Positions 25,451-33,844 of a stretch of DNA of 64,000 nt are shown here, in pieces. The stretch's first letter is position 1. Every line of letters starts with the position of its first letter. The position numbers were made by a program, and so were the translations under genes. The stretch comes from Luteibacter sp. OK325 (GTDB lineage: Bacteria > Pseudomonadota > Gammaproteobacteria > Xanthomonadales > Rhodanobacteraceae). Below the pieces are notes generated by a model. That model was not told the origin of the DNA. It saw nothing but the letters and a program-made list of their open reading frames with translations, and made no database searches. Location: contig NZ_QAOX01000002.1 of the NCBI RefSeq assembly GCF_003050935.1, positions 496,001 to 560,000 on the forward strand, in the 5' to 3' direction.

Positions 25451-26479
25451 TTACTCGTTTGGACGGCCAAACGTGGCCGAAGGGCTCGATCCTAACATGC
25501 GGGCCATGGTGATCGCTCCGGCCTGGCTGGGATCGGCCGCCACCTTGTCGCAGTCCTTATGGAACTCGGCCTGCGCCTTGGGCAGGCGGTCGGCGAGGAA
25601 GTCCACGAAGCTGCGGATGGCCGGCAGCAAGCCGCGGCGGCTCGGGTAGACGAAGTGCAGCGTGCCCTGGGCGGTGGTGTATTCGGGCAAGACCCACTCC
25701 AGGTCACCGCTGGAGATAAGCGGGCCGCAGTAGTCCTCGGGCAGCAGGGCAACGCCACAGCACTGCACCGCCGCCGCGATCAGCATCGAGAAATCGCCGC
25801 TGACCAGGCGCGGCTTGACCTCGACCGCCGCCTTCTTGCCATGGGAGTCGACCAGTTCCCACACCTGTGCGCCTTCATGCTCGTACATGGACAAGGCGGG
25901 AAGCGCCGCCAGTTCGTCGAGGGTCTTCGGGCGGCCGTTGCTGTCGAGGAATTTCGGGCTCGCGACCAGCAGGTTGCGCGCATAGCCGATGCTTCGAAGG
26001 ACCAGGGTGGCGTCCGTATCCAGCTTCTCGCGGACCCGGATGGCCACGTCGAAGGCTTCGCCGATGACATCGACACGGCGATTGGTCGCGGTCACGCGCA
26101 CCTGCACCTTCGGGTGCTCGAGCAGGAAGGCCGGCAGCATCGGGCCGAGCACGTTCTGGGCGAGCGAGACGGGGCAGCTCACCCTGACGATGCCGCGCGG
26201 CTCGGTGCGCAGCTCGTCCACGGCGTCCTGGGCGGCCCGTGCCTCTTCGAGCACGGCGCGGCAGTGGGCGTAAAAGCGCTCACCGATCTCGGTCACGACG
26301 AAACGGCGGGTAGTGCGCTGGAGCAGACGTACACCCAGGCGCTCTTCAAGCTGGGCGATGCGCTTGCTCAGGCGGGACTTGGGGATGCCCAGGGCGCGGC
26401 CGGCGGCCGAGAACCCGCCGTGTTCGACCACGGAGGCGAAGAAATACAGATCGTTGAGGTCCTGCAGTGCGCCTTCCAT
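25451..26479 (-). CDS. LysR-family transcriptional regulator
   Basis: A 342-residue activator/repressor. The N-terminal winged helix-turn-helix (DLNDLYFFASVVEHGGFSAA, then KSRLSKRIAQLEERLGVRLL) is followed by a periplasmic-binding-protein-like effector domain. Chosen start is the ATG at 26479; a TTG 30 bp upstream is also in frame. Diverges from azoR, and LysR regulators of this type commonly control an adjacent quinone or azoreductase gene; that is inference. Its final codons overlap the palindrome in front of ybdL. Confidence 0.9.
   Translation of the reverse strand: MEGALQDLNDLYFFASVVEHGGFSAAGRALGIPKSRLSKRIAQLEERLGVRLLQRTTRRFVVTEIGERFYAHCRAVLEEARAAQDAVDELRTEPRGIVRVSCPVSLAQNVLGPMLPAFLLEHPKVQVRVTATNRRVDVIGEAFDVAIRVREKLDTDATLVLRSIGYARNLLVASPKFLDSNGRPKTLDELAALPALSMYEHEGAQVWELVDSHGKKAAVEVKPRLVSGDFSMLIAAAVQCCGVALLPEDYCGPLISSGDLEWVLPEYTTAQGTLHFVYPSRRGLLPAIRSFVDFLADRLPKAQAEFHKDCDKVAADPSQAGAITMARMLGSSPSATFGRPNE
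25456..25473. promoter_or_regulatory. Near-palindrome before ybdL, candidate methionine-regulon operator
   Basis: CGTTTGGACGGCCAAACG, an 18-bp inverted repeat with one mismatched pair, located 15 bp upstream of the ybdL start and inside the last codons of the LysR gene. It shares TTTGGACG-CCAAA with the mtnB palindrome. Confidence 0.5.
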
Positions 26480-26491
26480 CGTAGGTCCGTC

Positions 26492-26507
26492 GTTTCTGAT
26501 TCGAAAC
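26492..26507. promoter_or_regulatory. Inverted repeat between LysR gene and azoR
   Basis: GTTTC-TGATTC-GAAAC in the divergent gap, directly upstream of the regulator's ATG: a candidate binding site for the LysR protein. By-eye match only. Confidence 0.35.
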
Positions 26508-26601
26508 AATGAGTCTACTCCAGGCCGGCTAATCAGGCGATTGTCGCTGGCGTATCGTCTTTCCTGTCCCGCATCCTGCGGTCTACGACTGAGGAAAACC
26601 C

Positions 26602-27189
26602 ATGAAACTCCTGCATATCGATGCCAGCGCGCTCGGCGCCTACTCTGTTTCCCGCGGCCTGACGGCGGCCGTCACGGCGGAGTTCGTCAAGAACCACCCG
26701 GGCATCGAAGTCACCTACCGTGACCTGCACGCTGCCCCGCTCGGCCATTGGGGTTTGCCCGCTGGCGAGAACGATCCGGCTGCCGCCGAAGGCGCCGCCG
26801 TGCTTGAAGAGTTCCTCGCCGCCGACGTCGTCGTCATCGGTGCGCCGATGTACAACTTCGGCATCACCAGCTCGCTGAAGGCATGGATCGATCGCATCGC
26901 CGTCGCCGGCAAGACCTTCCAGTACACCTCGGCCGGCCCGGAAGGCCTGGCGGGTGGCAAGCGCGTGATCGTCGCGTCCTCGCGCGGCGGCGTATACAGC
27001 CTTCCCGGATCACCGGCCGCTGGCATGGACTTCCAGGAGCCCTACCTGCGCGCGGTGTTCGCTTTCCTCGGTGTCACCGACATCGAGTTCGTCCGCGCTG
27101 AAGGCGTCGCCATGAGCGACGACCACAAGACGCAGGCCATCGGCGGTGCGATCGCTTCCATCGGCGGCCTGCTGCGCAAGGCGGCTTAA
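26602..27189 (+). CDS. azoR: FMN-dependent NADH-azoreductase / quinone reductase
   Basis: A 195-residue flavodoxin-fold enzyme that reduces quinones and azo bonds with NADH. Signatures are the FMN phosphate loop near the N-terminus ([16 protein letters not shown]), [20 protein letters not shown] (about 92-111) and the isoalloxazine-binding [12 protein letters not shown]. It protects against quinone and electrophile stress. The divergent LysR gene is the likely regulator. Confidence 0.93.
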   Translation: MKLLHIDASALGAYSVSRGLTAAVTAEFVKNHPGIEVTYRDLHAAPLGHWGLPAGENDPAAAEGAAVLEEFLAADVVVIGAPMYNFGITSSLKAWIDRIAVAGKTFQYTSAGPEGLAGGKRVIVASSRGGVYSLPGSPAAGMDFQEPYLRAVFAFLGVTDIEFVRAEGVAMSDDHKTQAIGGAIASIGGLLRKAA

Positions 27190-27336
27190 TCAGGAGCCCT
27201 GCTTGCCGGGCTTCTGTTTGGGATTGTTCTGGGATTCCTTTGGGTGCCCCTCGCCGGGCACCTTGGGCTTTCCCTGCGATGGTTTGAGGTTTTCTTCGCG
27301 GTAGCCGGACGTCGGCTGGTCTTTATCGCTGGTCAT
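27190..27336 (-). CDS. Small Lys/Pro-rich hydrophilic protein (48 residues), unknown function
   Basis: A short gene starting at the ATG at 27336, preceded by a perfect AGGAGG at 5-6 bp spacing. The product is highly polar (MTSDKDQPTSGYREENLKPS..., with repeated Lys-Pro/Pro-Lys and ending KQKPGKQGS) and probably disordered. It starts 20 bp after the metallothionein stop, so the two are likely co-transcribed. No known family recognised. Confidence 0.7.
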   Translation of the reverse strand: MTSDKDQPTSGYREENLKPSQGKPKVPGEGHPKESQNNPKQKPGKQGS

Positions 27337-27356
27337 GGTGTCCTCCTGGCGCATCG

Positions 27357-27515
27357 TCAGTGCCTTTGCTGGCAGGCCGCGTGGCCGCACTCGCAGGCAC
27401 CTCCTACATTCTGGCTCTCGGTCGCCATGCGACAGCTCTCGCTGCAGAAGTCGCGCGACACCGGGACCTGGCAATTACAGCCGACGTGATCACAGGGTTT
27501 GGTCGCCTCGTTCAT
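27357..27515 (-). CDS. Bacterial metallothionein (SmtA/BmtA family), 52 residues
   Basis: ATG at 27515, preceded by AAGGAGG at good spacing. The product has nine Cys and several His residues arranged as in prokaryotic metallothioneins: KPCDHVGCNC, FCSESCRMATES and ACECGHAACQ. Such proteins bind Zn, Cd or Cu in thiolate clusters and buffer or detoxify metals. The CRMA segment and the C-terminal CxCGHxxC are hallmarks of the Pseudomonas/cyanobacterial type. It is followed by the 48-residue gene. Confidence 0.88.
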   Translation of the reverse strand: MNEATKPCDHVGCNCQVPVSRDFCSESCRMATESQNVGGACECGHAACQQRH

Positions 27516-27572
27516 GCCATCGCCTCCTTAGCCGCTTGAAAGGAACTCGAGCGAGCGTGCGCGGGTCGGCGT

Positions 27573-28502
27573 CTATTTTTCGTTACCGTGCAGCGAATGA
27601 TCCTGCGCGTCCAGCGCAGCCCATCCGTGCGCTTCCACCAACAGGCCGCTGAGACTGCGTACGTCTTGCAGGTTGTGCGCGGCGACGCGCACGAGGTCCC
27701 CGGAAGAGCCGCCGCGAAGATAGGTTAGCCACGCGCGTGGCGCTTCCGATCCCGGCAGATCGTCTTCACGCACGATGCGCAGCAGTTTCCGCTCTGCTGT
27801 CTGCATCTTGCAGTTCTCCCAGATCTGGCGGTACCGACGCCGCATGGGATGTAGCAGATCCACGTGCGTCAGGCCGGCGAGCGGATTGGCCATGCGCGCG
27901 AGGCGATACCGCGTAGCGAGCAAGGGTGCGTCGTAGGATTTTCCGTTGTAGCTGACTAGTACCGTGTCGGCATCGATCCATTCGGAAAACGTACGCAACA
28001 TGGCGGCTTCGGCGGCCATGGTGGTGATGTAGAGCTGGCGCACGCGCAAACCACCGTCATGCCAGTCGGCGGCGCCGATCATGAACGCGCGCGTGCCCGT
28101 GCCGCCGGCGAGTCCCGTGGTTTCGGTATCGAAGTGCAGGAGATGTTCGCGACGCGCGGTGGTGAGCCGGGCGAAAGTGAGGTCGAGTTCCGAAGGGGCA
28201 TCTGGCCAGGCGAAACATTGTTCGAGGTAGCGCAGGCCGGGGAAGATTTCATCACCGGGAACGTCACGGCTGAAGTTGCGTGGTGGCAGGCGTGGCTGGC
28301 CGAGGCGTTCGCGCACGCCGGCCATGCGACGCAGCGCAGCGAGATCGATGGTGGTGGAGGCTCGTTGTGGGAGCCGATTCATCGGCGATTCCTGCGAAGC
28401 GAGGCCAACCCCTTTCGCCGCTGAAGCGGCTCCCACAGGAGCAGAAGGCTTGCCGCCAGCCTGGCGGCGGAGGGCAGCCAGCCTCGAGGCCAGCTCGCTC
28501 AC
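27573..28502 (-). CDS. mrfB: MrfB-like DEDD exonuclease (YprB, RNase H-like fold)
   Basis: A 309-residue nuclease. The exonuclease core carries Asp125 and Glu127 (HFDTETTGLAGG), Asp191 (NGKSYDAPLL) and His276/Asp280 (AAHNLQDVRSL), a DEDDh-type set. In B. subtilis MrfB (YprB) acts with the helicase MrfA in repair of mitomycin C damage; the TPR part of the Bacillus protein is absent here. The GTG at 28502 overlaps the mrfA stop (GTGA). Residues about 22-47 are the in-frame translation of an inverted REP pair. Confidence 0.85.
   Translation of the reverse strand: MSELASRLAALRRQAGGKPSAPVGAASAAKGVGLASQESPMNRLPQRASTTIDLAALRRMAGVRERLGQPRLPPRNFSRDVPGDEIFPGLRYLEQCFAWPDAPSELDLTFARLTTARREHLLHFDTETTGLAGGTGTRAFMIGAADWHDGGLRVRQLYITTMAAEAAMLRTFSEWIDADTVLVSYNGKSYDAPLLATRYRLARMANPLAGLTHVDLLHPMRRRYRQIWENCKMQTAERKLLRIVREDDLPGSEAPRAWLTYLRGGSSGDLVRVAAHNLQDVRSLSGLLVEAHGWAALDAQDHSLHGNEK
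28366..28438. repeat. REP pair inside the mrfB coding region
   Basis: A forward copy at 28366-28390 (TGTGGGAGCCGATTCATCGG) and a reverse copy at 28414-28438, in frame with mrfB and free of stops. They encode PVGAASAAKG and PMNRLPQ in the nuclease N-terminus. Confidence 0.88.
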
Positions 28503-30916
28503 GCGGCGGCTCCGAGCAGACGCAGCACGCGGGCGGTAAGCGCTCGCGGCGTTTCCTCGCGGTTCTCATCCGCCGCAAGGACGGGACCTACGCAAGCGGG
28601 ACAGCCGGCCTTGCACTCGCAGCCCTCGACCGTAGCCAGTGCGTGCGTCACGAGCTCGGGTGCGCGCAGGAACAAGGGTTCACTCAGGCCGACGCCACCC
28701 GGGAAGTTGTCATAGAGATACACGGTGGGCAGAAAGCGCTCGAGTGCATCCGGCAACGCGAGGCCACCGTCCGGCGCGCGGATCTGCCCGCGACCCGCGG
28801 CGTCCACCTGCGCCGACCAGCCGCCATCACCCGACCCTACGGCTTTCTGCAAATCACGCGGCTCGGCCATCACCGCCACCACGGCAGCCGTGTGCAACGC
28901 ATAGGCGGCGCCGAGGAAACCGTCGAGCGCATGCTGGCGTGAGCGAAAGGTATCGTCGAGCACACTCTGCGGCAACTGCCACCACACTGCCGTGGAATGC
29001 AGCTCCTGATCCGGCAGGTTCACCGGACCGTAGCCGATATTCTCGTGCGTGTAGTAACGGATTTTCTTGTAGCCGGATACGCGACGCACGACATGTACTT
29101 CGCCGTGTCGTGCACTGCCCTCGCCCGCCTTGCTGCCGTCGAAGCACTCGAGCTCCTTGAGCTTGGTGTAGTCGATGGCGTCCGTGTAGTAGTCAACGCG
29201 TGTGCGCGTGCAGTAGGCCTTGCGTCCTTCCCAATCGAGTTTCTCGACCTGGTACGGCACCGACTGGATCATGTGGATCGCGCCCTCGTAGAGGGTCAAC
29301 GCCGCTGCCGAATAGTCGACCTCGGCGATGATCGTCTGCCGCCCCTCGGTGCGATCGACGACGACGAAATTGCCATCGGCGACCGAGCGCAGGCTCACCG
29401 CGTTGGCCGGATAACTATCCGCGATCCACTCCCAACGCTCGCCTTCCTGGTGCAGCACTTCGGCTTCGGCGAGGACCTGCAGGTAGGGGCCGGCGTCGTC
29501 CGGGCCGAAGGCATCCCCGGCGATAAAAGGCAGTTCGAAGGCCGCACAACGGATGTGGTCGAGCAGGATCAGCGGCTGGTCAGGCTGGATGCGTGCCTGC
29601 TCCGGTGTCGCTTCGGTGAGGAAGGCCGGATGTCGCATGAGGTACTGGTCGAGCGGCGCACTGGTGGCGACCAGCACGCCCAGCGAAGGTTGCTGGCGGC
29701 GCCCGGCGCGGCCGAAGCGCTGCCACGTGGCGGCGATCGAACCCGGGTAGCCATTGAGCACCACCGCATCGAGACTGCCAATGTCGACGCCGAGTTCGAG
29801 CGCCGACGTGGAGACGATACCGTCGACATCACCCGCGCGCATGGCGCGCTCCACCTCGCGGCGTTCGGTCGGCAGGTAACCGCCGCGGTACGCGCGTATG
29901 CGTGGCGGCAGGCGCGTGTCGTGGTCGAAGACGTCCTTGAGGTATTTGGTCAGTACTTCGACCATCAGCCGCGACTGCGCAAAGACCAGGGTCTTCATCT
30001 TCGCCTTGATCGCCACGCGCGCGATCAGGTTGGTCTGCGACCGGGCCGAAGCGCGTAGCCCGAGATCCGGATTGATCACCGGCGGATTCCACAGAAGGAT
30101 GTGTTTGTCGCCACTGGGTGCGCCGCTGCGCGTGATGGTGACGACTTCGTCCTCGATGAGCGCTTGTGCATGCTCGGTGGCGTTGCCGATGGTGGCCGAG
30201 CACAGGATGAACTGCGGGCGCACGCCGTAGAAGGCACAGATGCGCCTGAGGCGTCGCAGCACATTGGCCAGGTGCGAGCCGAAAACACCCCGATAGGTGT
30301 GGATCTCGTCGATCACCACGTAGCGCAGGTTCTCGAAGAACTGCGCCCACTTCGTGTGATGCGGAAGGATGGCCTGGTGCAGCATGTCGGGGTTGCTGAC
30401 CACCACGTCCCCGTGCAAACGAATGGCCTGGCGGGCATCGCCCGGCGTGTCGCCGTCGAACGTGAAGGCCTTGACGCCGAGATCGCCGGCCCGATTGAGC
30501 TCGAGCAATTCGGCGACCTGGTCCTGGGCCAGCGCCTTGGTCGGGAACAGATACAAGGCCTTGGCACCGGCCTCCAGCACCGACGACACCACCGGCAGCG
30601 TGTAGCACAGCGTCTTGCCCGATGCCGTCGGCGTGGAAACCAGGACATTACGGCCCGAGCGAGCGGCCTCCCACGCTTCCTGCTGGTGGCTGTAGAGGCG
30701 CTCGATACCGCGCGCCATCAGCGCCTTCGACAAACCCGACGGGAGGTCGTCCGGTAGCGGTACGAACCGGCCTTCGCGGCCGAACACGGTGAATGCCGTG
30801 GCGACGCGATCGCTGTACTTGTCGCTGAGCCGCCGGGCCAGCGTGCTTCCGTCATGGCTGATCGCCAGGGCGGAATCCGCCTCGTCAGTGAGGCGGGCTT
30901 TGAGGTAGGCGGCCAT
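28499..30916 (-). CDS. mrfA: MrfA-like DEAD/DEAH-box repair helicase with C-terminal zinc domain
   Basis: An 805-residue superfamily 2 helicase (YprA/MrfA). Motif I is STPTASGKT (Lys101), motif II DEIHTY, followed by a helicase C-terminal domain (STSALELGVDIGSLD, then WQRFGRAGRR). The C-terminal DUF1998/MZB region has four Cys in CECKAGCPAC (766-775), shown in Bacillus MrfA to bind zinc. MrfA and MrfB form a nucleotide-excision pathway independent of UvrABC for mitomycin adducts. It is the first gene of a coupled two-gene operon. Confidence 0.92.
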   Translation of the reverse strand: MAAYLKARLTDEADSALAISHDGSTLARRLSDKYSDRVATAFTVFGREGRFVPLPDDLPSGLSKALMARGIERLYSHQQEAWEAARSGRNVLVSTPTASGKTLCYTLPVVSSVLEAGAKALYLFPTKALAQDQVAELLELNRAGDLGVKAFTFDGDTPGDARQAIRLHGDVVVSNPDMLHQAILPHHTKWAQFFENLRYVVIDEIHTYRGVFGSHLANVLRRLRRICAFYGVRPQFILCSATIGNATEHAQALIEDEVVTITRSGAPSGDKHILLWNPPVINPDLGLRASARSQTNLIARVAIKAKMKTLVFAQSRLMVEVLTKYLKDVFDHDTRLPPRIRAYRGGYLPTERREVERAMRAGDVDGIVSTSALELGVDIGSLDAVVLNGYPGSIAATWQRFGRAGRRQQPSLGVLVATSAPLDQYLMRHPAFLTEATPEQARIQPDQPLILLDHIRCAAFELPFIAGDAFGPDDAGPYLQVLAEAEVLHQEGERWEWIADSYPANAVSLRSVADGNFVVVDRTEGRQTIIAEVDYSAAALTLYEGAIHMIQSVPYQVEKLDWEGRKAYCTRTRVDYYTDAIDYTKLKELECFDGSKAGEGSARHGEVHVVRRVSGYKKIRYYTHENIGYGPVNLPDQELHSTAVWWQLPQSVLDDTFRSRQHALDGFLGAAYALHTAAVVAVMAEPRDLQKAVGSGDGGWSAQVDAAGRGQIRAPDGGLALPDALERFLPTVYLYDNFPGGVGLSEPLFLRAPELVTHALATVEGCECKAGCPACVGPVLAADENREETPRALTARVLRLLGAAA

Positions 30917-30998
30917 GGCGGCATCCGGGGGACAGGGGCGCCCGTTATCCCGCGCGACGATCTCAAATCCTGCGACCCCTGCCGAAATTGATTACCGG

Positions 30999-31066
30999 TG
31001 TGGGAGCCGCTTCAGCGGCGATAACCAGGTTGCCGCGATCCATCGCCGGCATAGCCGGCTCCCACA
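30999..31066. repeat. REP pair (inverted)
   Basis: A forward copy 30999-31022 (TGTGGGAGCCGCTTCAGCGG) and a reverse copy 31041-31066 (CGCCGGCATAGCCGGCTCCC) upstream of mrfA. Confidence 0.87.
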
Positions 31067-31080
31067 ACAAGCTCAGGACG

Positions 31081-31299
31081 CTACGCCAGCCGCCAGACAC
31101 CGTCTTCCTCCTCCACCTTGATCGCCACCTCGTGGCCCGGCAGGTTCTGGATCGACGTGATGAGCGCCAGCGCATGGCGCATGGCATCGTCGCGGGTCGG
31201 GAACTGTCCAACCAGGTCGGCGTTGCGGCGCAGGGTCCATTGACCGTGCGCCGAGGCGTTGAAGGGAACGTAGAGAATCGTGCGCTGCAAGAATGCCAC
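31081..31299 (-). CDS. Small DUF2188-like protein
   Basis: A 72-residue protein (YVPFNASAHGQWTLRRNADL, then FPTRDDAMRHALALIT and VAIKVEEEDGVWRLA). The layout of a strand, an aromatic Trp, then a helix with DAxxxAxxL and a final strand ending in W recalls the DUF2188 family found in stress-related small proteins. No signal or membrane segment. Function unknown. Confidence 0.65.
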   Translation of the reverse strand: MAFLQRTILYVPFNASAHGQWTLRRNADLVGQFPTRDDAMRHALALITSIQNLPGHEVAIKVEEEDGVWRLA

Positions 31300-31392
31300 T
31301 CCGCCGGGTGAAGGCCGGAGGCCCTCATGCAGGCGAAGCTAGGTGGCCTATCGTCGCGGAGGCGTTACGACGAGGTCGCCGCGCCGGTCACG

Positions 31393-31632
31393 TCAACCGG
31401 CAGAGGTGGTGCGCGCCGCGTCGAGCCAGTCGGCATGGCTGATGCCGCGTTCCATTGCGGCGTCGACTGCCAACCTCTCTTCCTCGAATTCGTCGAGCAG
31501 GGTGATCATGACGAAGTCGCGCGGGCCAGCGTGCATGGCAGGCTCGACGATGTACGCCGCCTTCCACACGCCGGAGGGAGCTCTCAGCGTGCGTACTTCC
31601 ACCGAATACTGGCCAACGGTTCGACGGTGCAC
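31393..31632 (-). CDS. Hypothetical protein, 79 residues
   Basis: GTG start at 31632 with GGGGAG upstream. The product (VGQYSVEVRTLRAPSGVWKA, then YIVEPAMHAGPRDF, VMITLLDEFEEERLAVDAAM, HADWLDAARTT) has a credible mixed alpha/beta composition but no recognised family. The plus-strand frame over the same DNA looks like a shadow. No partner is obvious; it neighbours the DUF2188-like gene on the same strand. Confidence 0.5.
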   Translation of the reverse strand: MHRRTVGQYSVEVRTLRAPSGVWKAAYIVEPAMHAGPRDFVMITLLDEFEEERLAVDAAMERGISHADWLDAARTTSAG

Positions 31633-31710
31633 GATGCAACTCCCCCTATGGGCGGTGTGTGTGCCTGTGTGTCGATTCTTACGCCCTCACGACCCGGATG
31701 ACAAGCCATG

Positions 31711-32115
31711 TCAGGCTTTCGGAGGAGCCTGTGCCGCGAGGCCTTCGCCACTGGCGGGGATGGTGAAGGTTTTCGTCTCGCCCTGGCCGACCGAGGCGTC
31801 GGCATCAAGACGCTCGCCACTGCATGCGCCGTGCGACAGCACGCTCAGCTTGCGCGTGCCCGAGGGAACGTGAAGCACCAGCTGTTGCCCGATTTCCATA
31901 TCCGCGACGACCTTGTCGTCGAGATAGATGGCACTGGAGCAGCCGCCGCCCCACAGGCCCTGCTCGCGCACGATATTCAGCGTCGCGTTGCCGTCGGCGG
32001 TGTCCTGGTTGGAGAACGTCGTGCTCGAAAGCACATCATGAATCTCCACATGGCGCTGGTTCTGGGTGGCGCAGCCGGCGAGCAGCACGACACCGGCGAG
32101 GGCGATATAACGCAT
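31711..32115 (-). CDS. Putative lipoprotein, 134 residues
   Basis: MRYIALAGVVLLAGCATQNQ gives a lipobox (LAGC) with Cys15. The mature part is beta-rich (IYLDDKVVADMEIGQQLVLH, VPSGTRKLSVLSHGAC) and resembles the DUF2846/PEGA-like domains that display a small surface-attached beta sandwich. Two Cys residues (GGGCSS and GACSGE) could form a disulphide. Start at 32115 chosen for the signal peptide; diverges from the gene at 32257. Confidence 0.75.
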   Translation of the reverse strand: MRYIALAGVVLLAGCATQNQRHVEIHDVLSSTTFSNQDTADGNATLNIVREQGLWGGGCSSAIYLDDKVVADMEIGQQLVLHVPSGTRKLSVLSHGACSGERLDADASVGQGETKTFTIPASGEGLAAQAPPKA

Positions 32116-32256
32116 GGGGGTTGGCTCCGCGGGGAATGTGAAGAGCATTGGTTTCCGCCTGTGCACGATCTGTGAAAACGGCGCGGCGCCACGCGCCCAC
32201 GTCGCGTAGACATGCGCACACGAACAATCCCGCGCCCACACCCCAAGGATTGCCCC

Positions 32257-32661
32257 ATGGCCAGCCGAGACTGGATCGACATCGACTCGTTCGAAGCGAT
32301 CGACGACACCGAGCAATTCGACCGGCCTGACATCCCACGCGTCGAGGCGGTGCTCAGCGGGGCGCCCGAGCGCGATTGGCAACAGTTCTTCATCGTTCGC
32401 GCCCGTGCGCTGGAGCAGACCCACCCTGGCCTGAAGATGGAGATCCTGGCCGACCGCCTGGGCTTTCACACGCGCGCCAGCAACGTGGAAGAGACCTGTC
32501 GCCTGGTCCATGAGGCCGTCCAGGGCACCAACCATGACTTCGCCGCACAACGGGCGGCCGAGGAACAGCGCATCGCCGACCGTAACGACGAAGTTCACGA
32601 ACTGATGTCCCGGGTCAAGACGATCAATGCCGCGTGGCCGCCCCAGGAGCCCACGAGCTGA
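32257..32661 (+). CDS. Hypothetical protein, 134 residues
   Basis: ATG at 32257 with AAGGA upstream. A soluble, acidic, mostly helical product (IDIDSFEAIDDTEQFDRPDI, then RVEAVLSGAPERDWQQFFIV, and a C-terminal AEEQRIADRNDEVHELMSRV helix). No recognised domain. It lies 37 bp before the receiver-domain gene on the same strand and may be co-transcribed with it. Confidence 0.6.
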   Translation: MASRDWIDIDSFEAIDDTEQFDRPDIPRVEAVLSGAPERDWQQFFIVRARALEQTHPGLKMEILADRLGFHTRASNVEETCRLVHEAVQGTNHDFAAQRAAEEQRIADRNDEVHELMSRVKTINAAWPPQEPTS

Positions 32662-32698
32662 CACCCCACGGAAAGTCTGGGAGGGATAGAATCCGCCC

Positions 32699-33088
32699 AT
32701 GAACTTCACGCCGTCAGCGGGTCCCAATGCCCTGGTCTTCGATCGGGCGAGCATGGTTGCCGAGACGGTGGCCATGGTCCTGGAGGATGCCGGCTACCAG
32801 ACCCGGGCGACCATGACCTACCGGGATGCGCGGCGCGCCTTCCAGGAAATGAACGAACTCGTCCTGATGGTGGTGCACGCGGACACACCGGGCGAGCGAC
32901 GCGGCCGGGAACTGCTCAACGCCGCACTTCGCGACCGGCCGGACACGGCGATTGTCATCGTGTCCAGCCGGTTGCCCGAAGACCTGGGGCCGGCGCCGAG
33001 CTCGGCGGTCTTCCTGGTCAAGCCCTTCGATCGAGAGCAACTGCTCGACGCCGTCGAACGAGCCCGACTCGCGCGACCGGCCACCTGA
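32699..33088 (+). CDS. Single receiver-domain protein (CheY-like), degenerate
   Basis: A 129-residue response-regulator receiver fold with no output domain: NALVFDRASMVAETVAMVLE, the strand LVLMVVHADTPGERRG, then IVIVSS and the conserved Lys in VFLVKPFDREQLLDAVE. The usual paired acidic residues at the N-terminus are reduced to one (FD), and the phospho-acceptor position is probably the Asp of VVHAD. It may be a weakly phosphorylated or non-canonical receiver. No histidine kinase is nearby. Confidence 0.75.
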   Translation: MNFTPSAGPNALVFDRASMVAETVAMVLEDAGYQTRATMTYRDARRAFQEMNELVLMVVHADTPGERRGRELLNAALRDRPDTAIVIVSSRLPEDLGPAPSSAVFLVKPFDREQLLDAVERARLARPAT

Positions 33089-33136
33089 TCGTCGCGTCTA
33101 CGCCGCGCGCCTGATCGCGGCGCTATGCTCGCCACC

Positions 33137-33844
33137 ATGTGCGGACGTTATGCCACTTACGGCCCGGTAAGCGTGTCGCGCGAAGCCCGCGACGTGCTCG
33201 ATCGTCTCGAGCTGGATCTCATCAGCGAGATCAACCAGCGCGAGGACCACTTCAATATCGCGCCGACCCAGCGTGCACTCGTGGTCACGGCCGAAGACGC
33301 CGCGCTCCACGTCGGTTTTTATCGATGGGGACTCATTCCTTCCTGGGCGAAGGACATGAGTATCGGCGCGAAGCTGATCAATGCACGCCGTGAAGGGATC
33401 GCCGCCAAGCCCGCGTTCCGTGCCGCCATACGCCGGCGCCGTTGCCTGATACCTGCCTCCGGTTACTACGAATGGCAGGGTGAGAAGGGCCACAAGCAGC
33501 CGTACTTCGTCCGGCCGCCGGACGGTAGCCTCATGGTGTTCGCGGGGTTATGGGAAACATGGCGCGACGCGGAGAACGCGCCGCTGCGCACGTACACCAT
33601 CATTACCGGCGAGCCCGGCAAGGTCGGCGGCGACATGCACGACCGCCAACCGGTCATCCTCGCGCCGGGTACCTGGGAGGAGTGGCTGTTCGCAGCGCCC
33701 GACAAGGCAGTCGCGCTGCTGGACGCCGCCAACGAACCGGATCTCGTCTACTACCCCGTGACGAAGGCCGTCAGCTCGCCAAGAAACGATGGGCCCGAAC
33801 TGGTCGAGCCCATCGAGCTCCCGCTTACCGGGCCGGGGGAGTAG
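33137..33844 (+). CDS. yedK: SRAP domain protein (YedK/HMCES-like abasic-site shield)
   Basis: A 235-residue protein starting MCGRYATY. The catalytic Cys2 crosslinks to abasic sites in single-stranded DNA. Other signatures are NIAPTQRALVV, YRWGLIPSWAKD, INARREGIAAKPAFR, RCLIPASGYYEWQ (Glu) and HDRQPVIL (His in MHDRQP). The start at 33137 places Cys at position 2, which the chemistry requires; an ATG 12 bp upstream would not. Its 3' end overlaps the convergent lipoprotein gene by 20 bp. Confidence 0.95.
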   Translation: MCGRYATYGPVSVSREARDVLDRLELDLISEINQREDHFNIAPTQRALVVTAEDAALHVGFYRWGLIPSWAKDMSIGAKLINARREGIAAKPAFRAAIRRRRCLIPASGYYEWQGEKGHKQPYFVRPPDGSLMVFAGLWETWRDAENAPLRTYTIITGEPGKVGGDMHDRQPVILAPGTWEEWLFAAPDKAVALLDAANEPDLVYYPVTKAVSSPRNDGPELVEPIELPLTGPGE

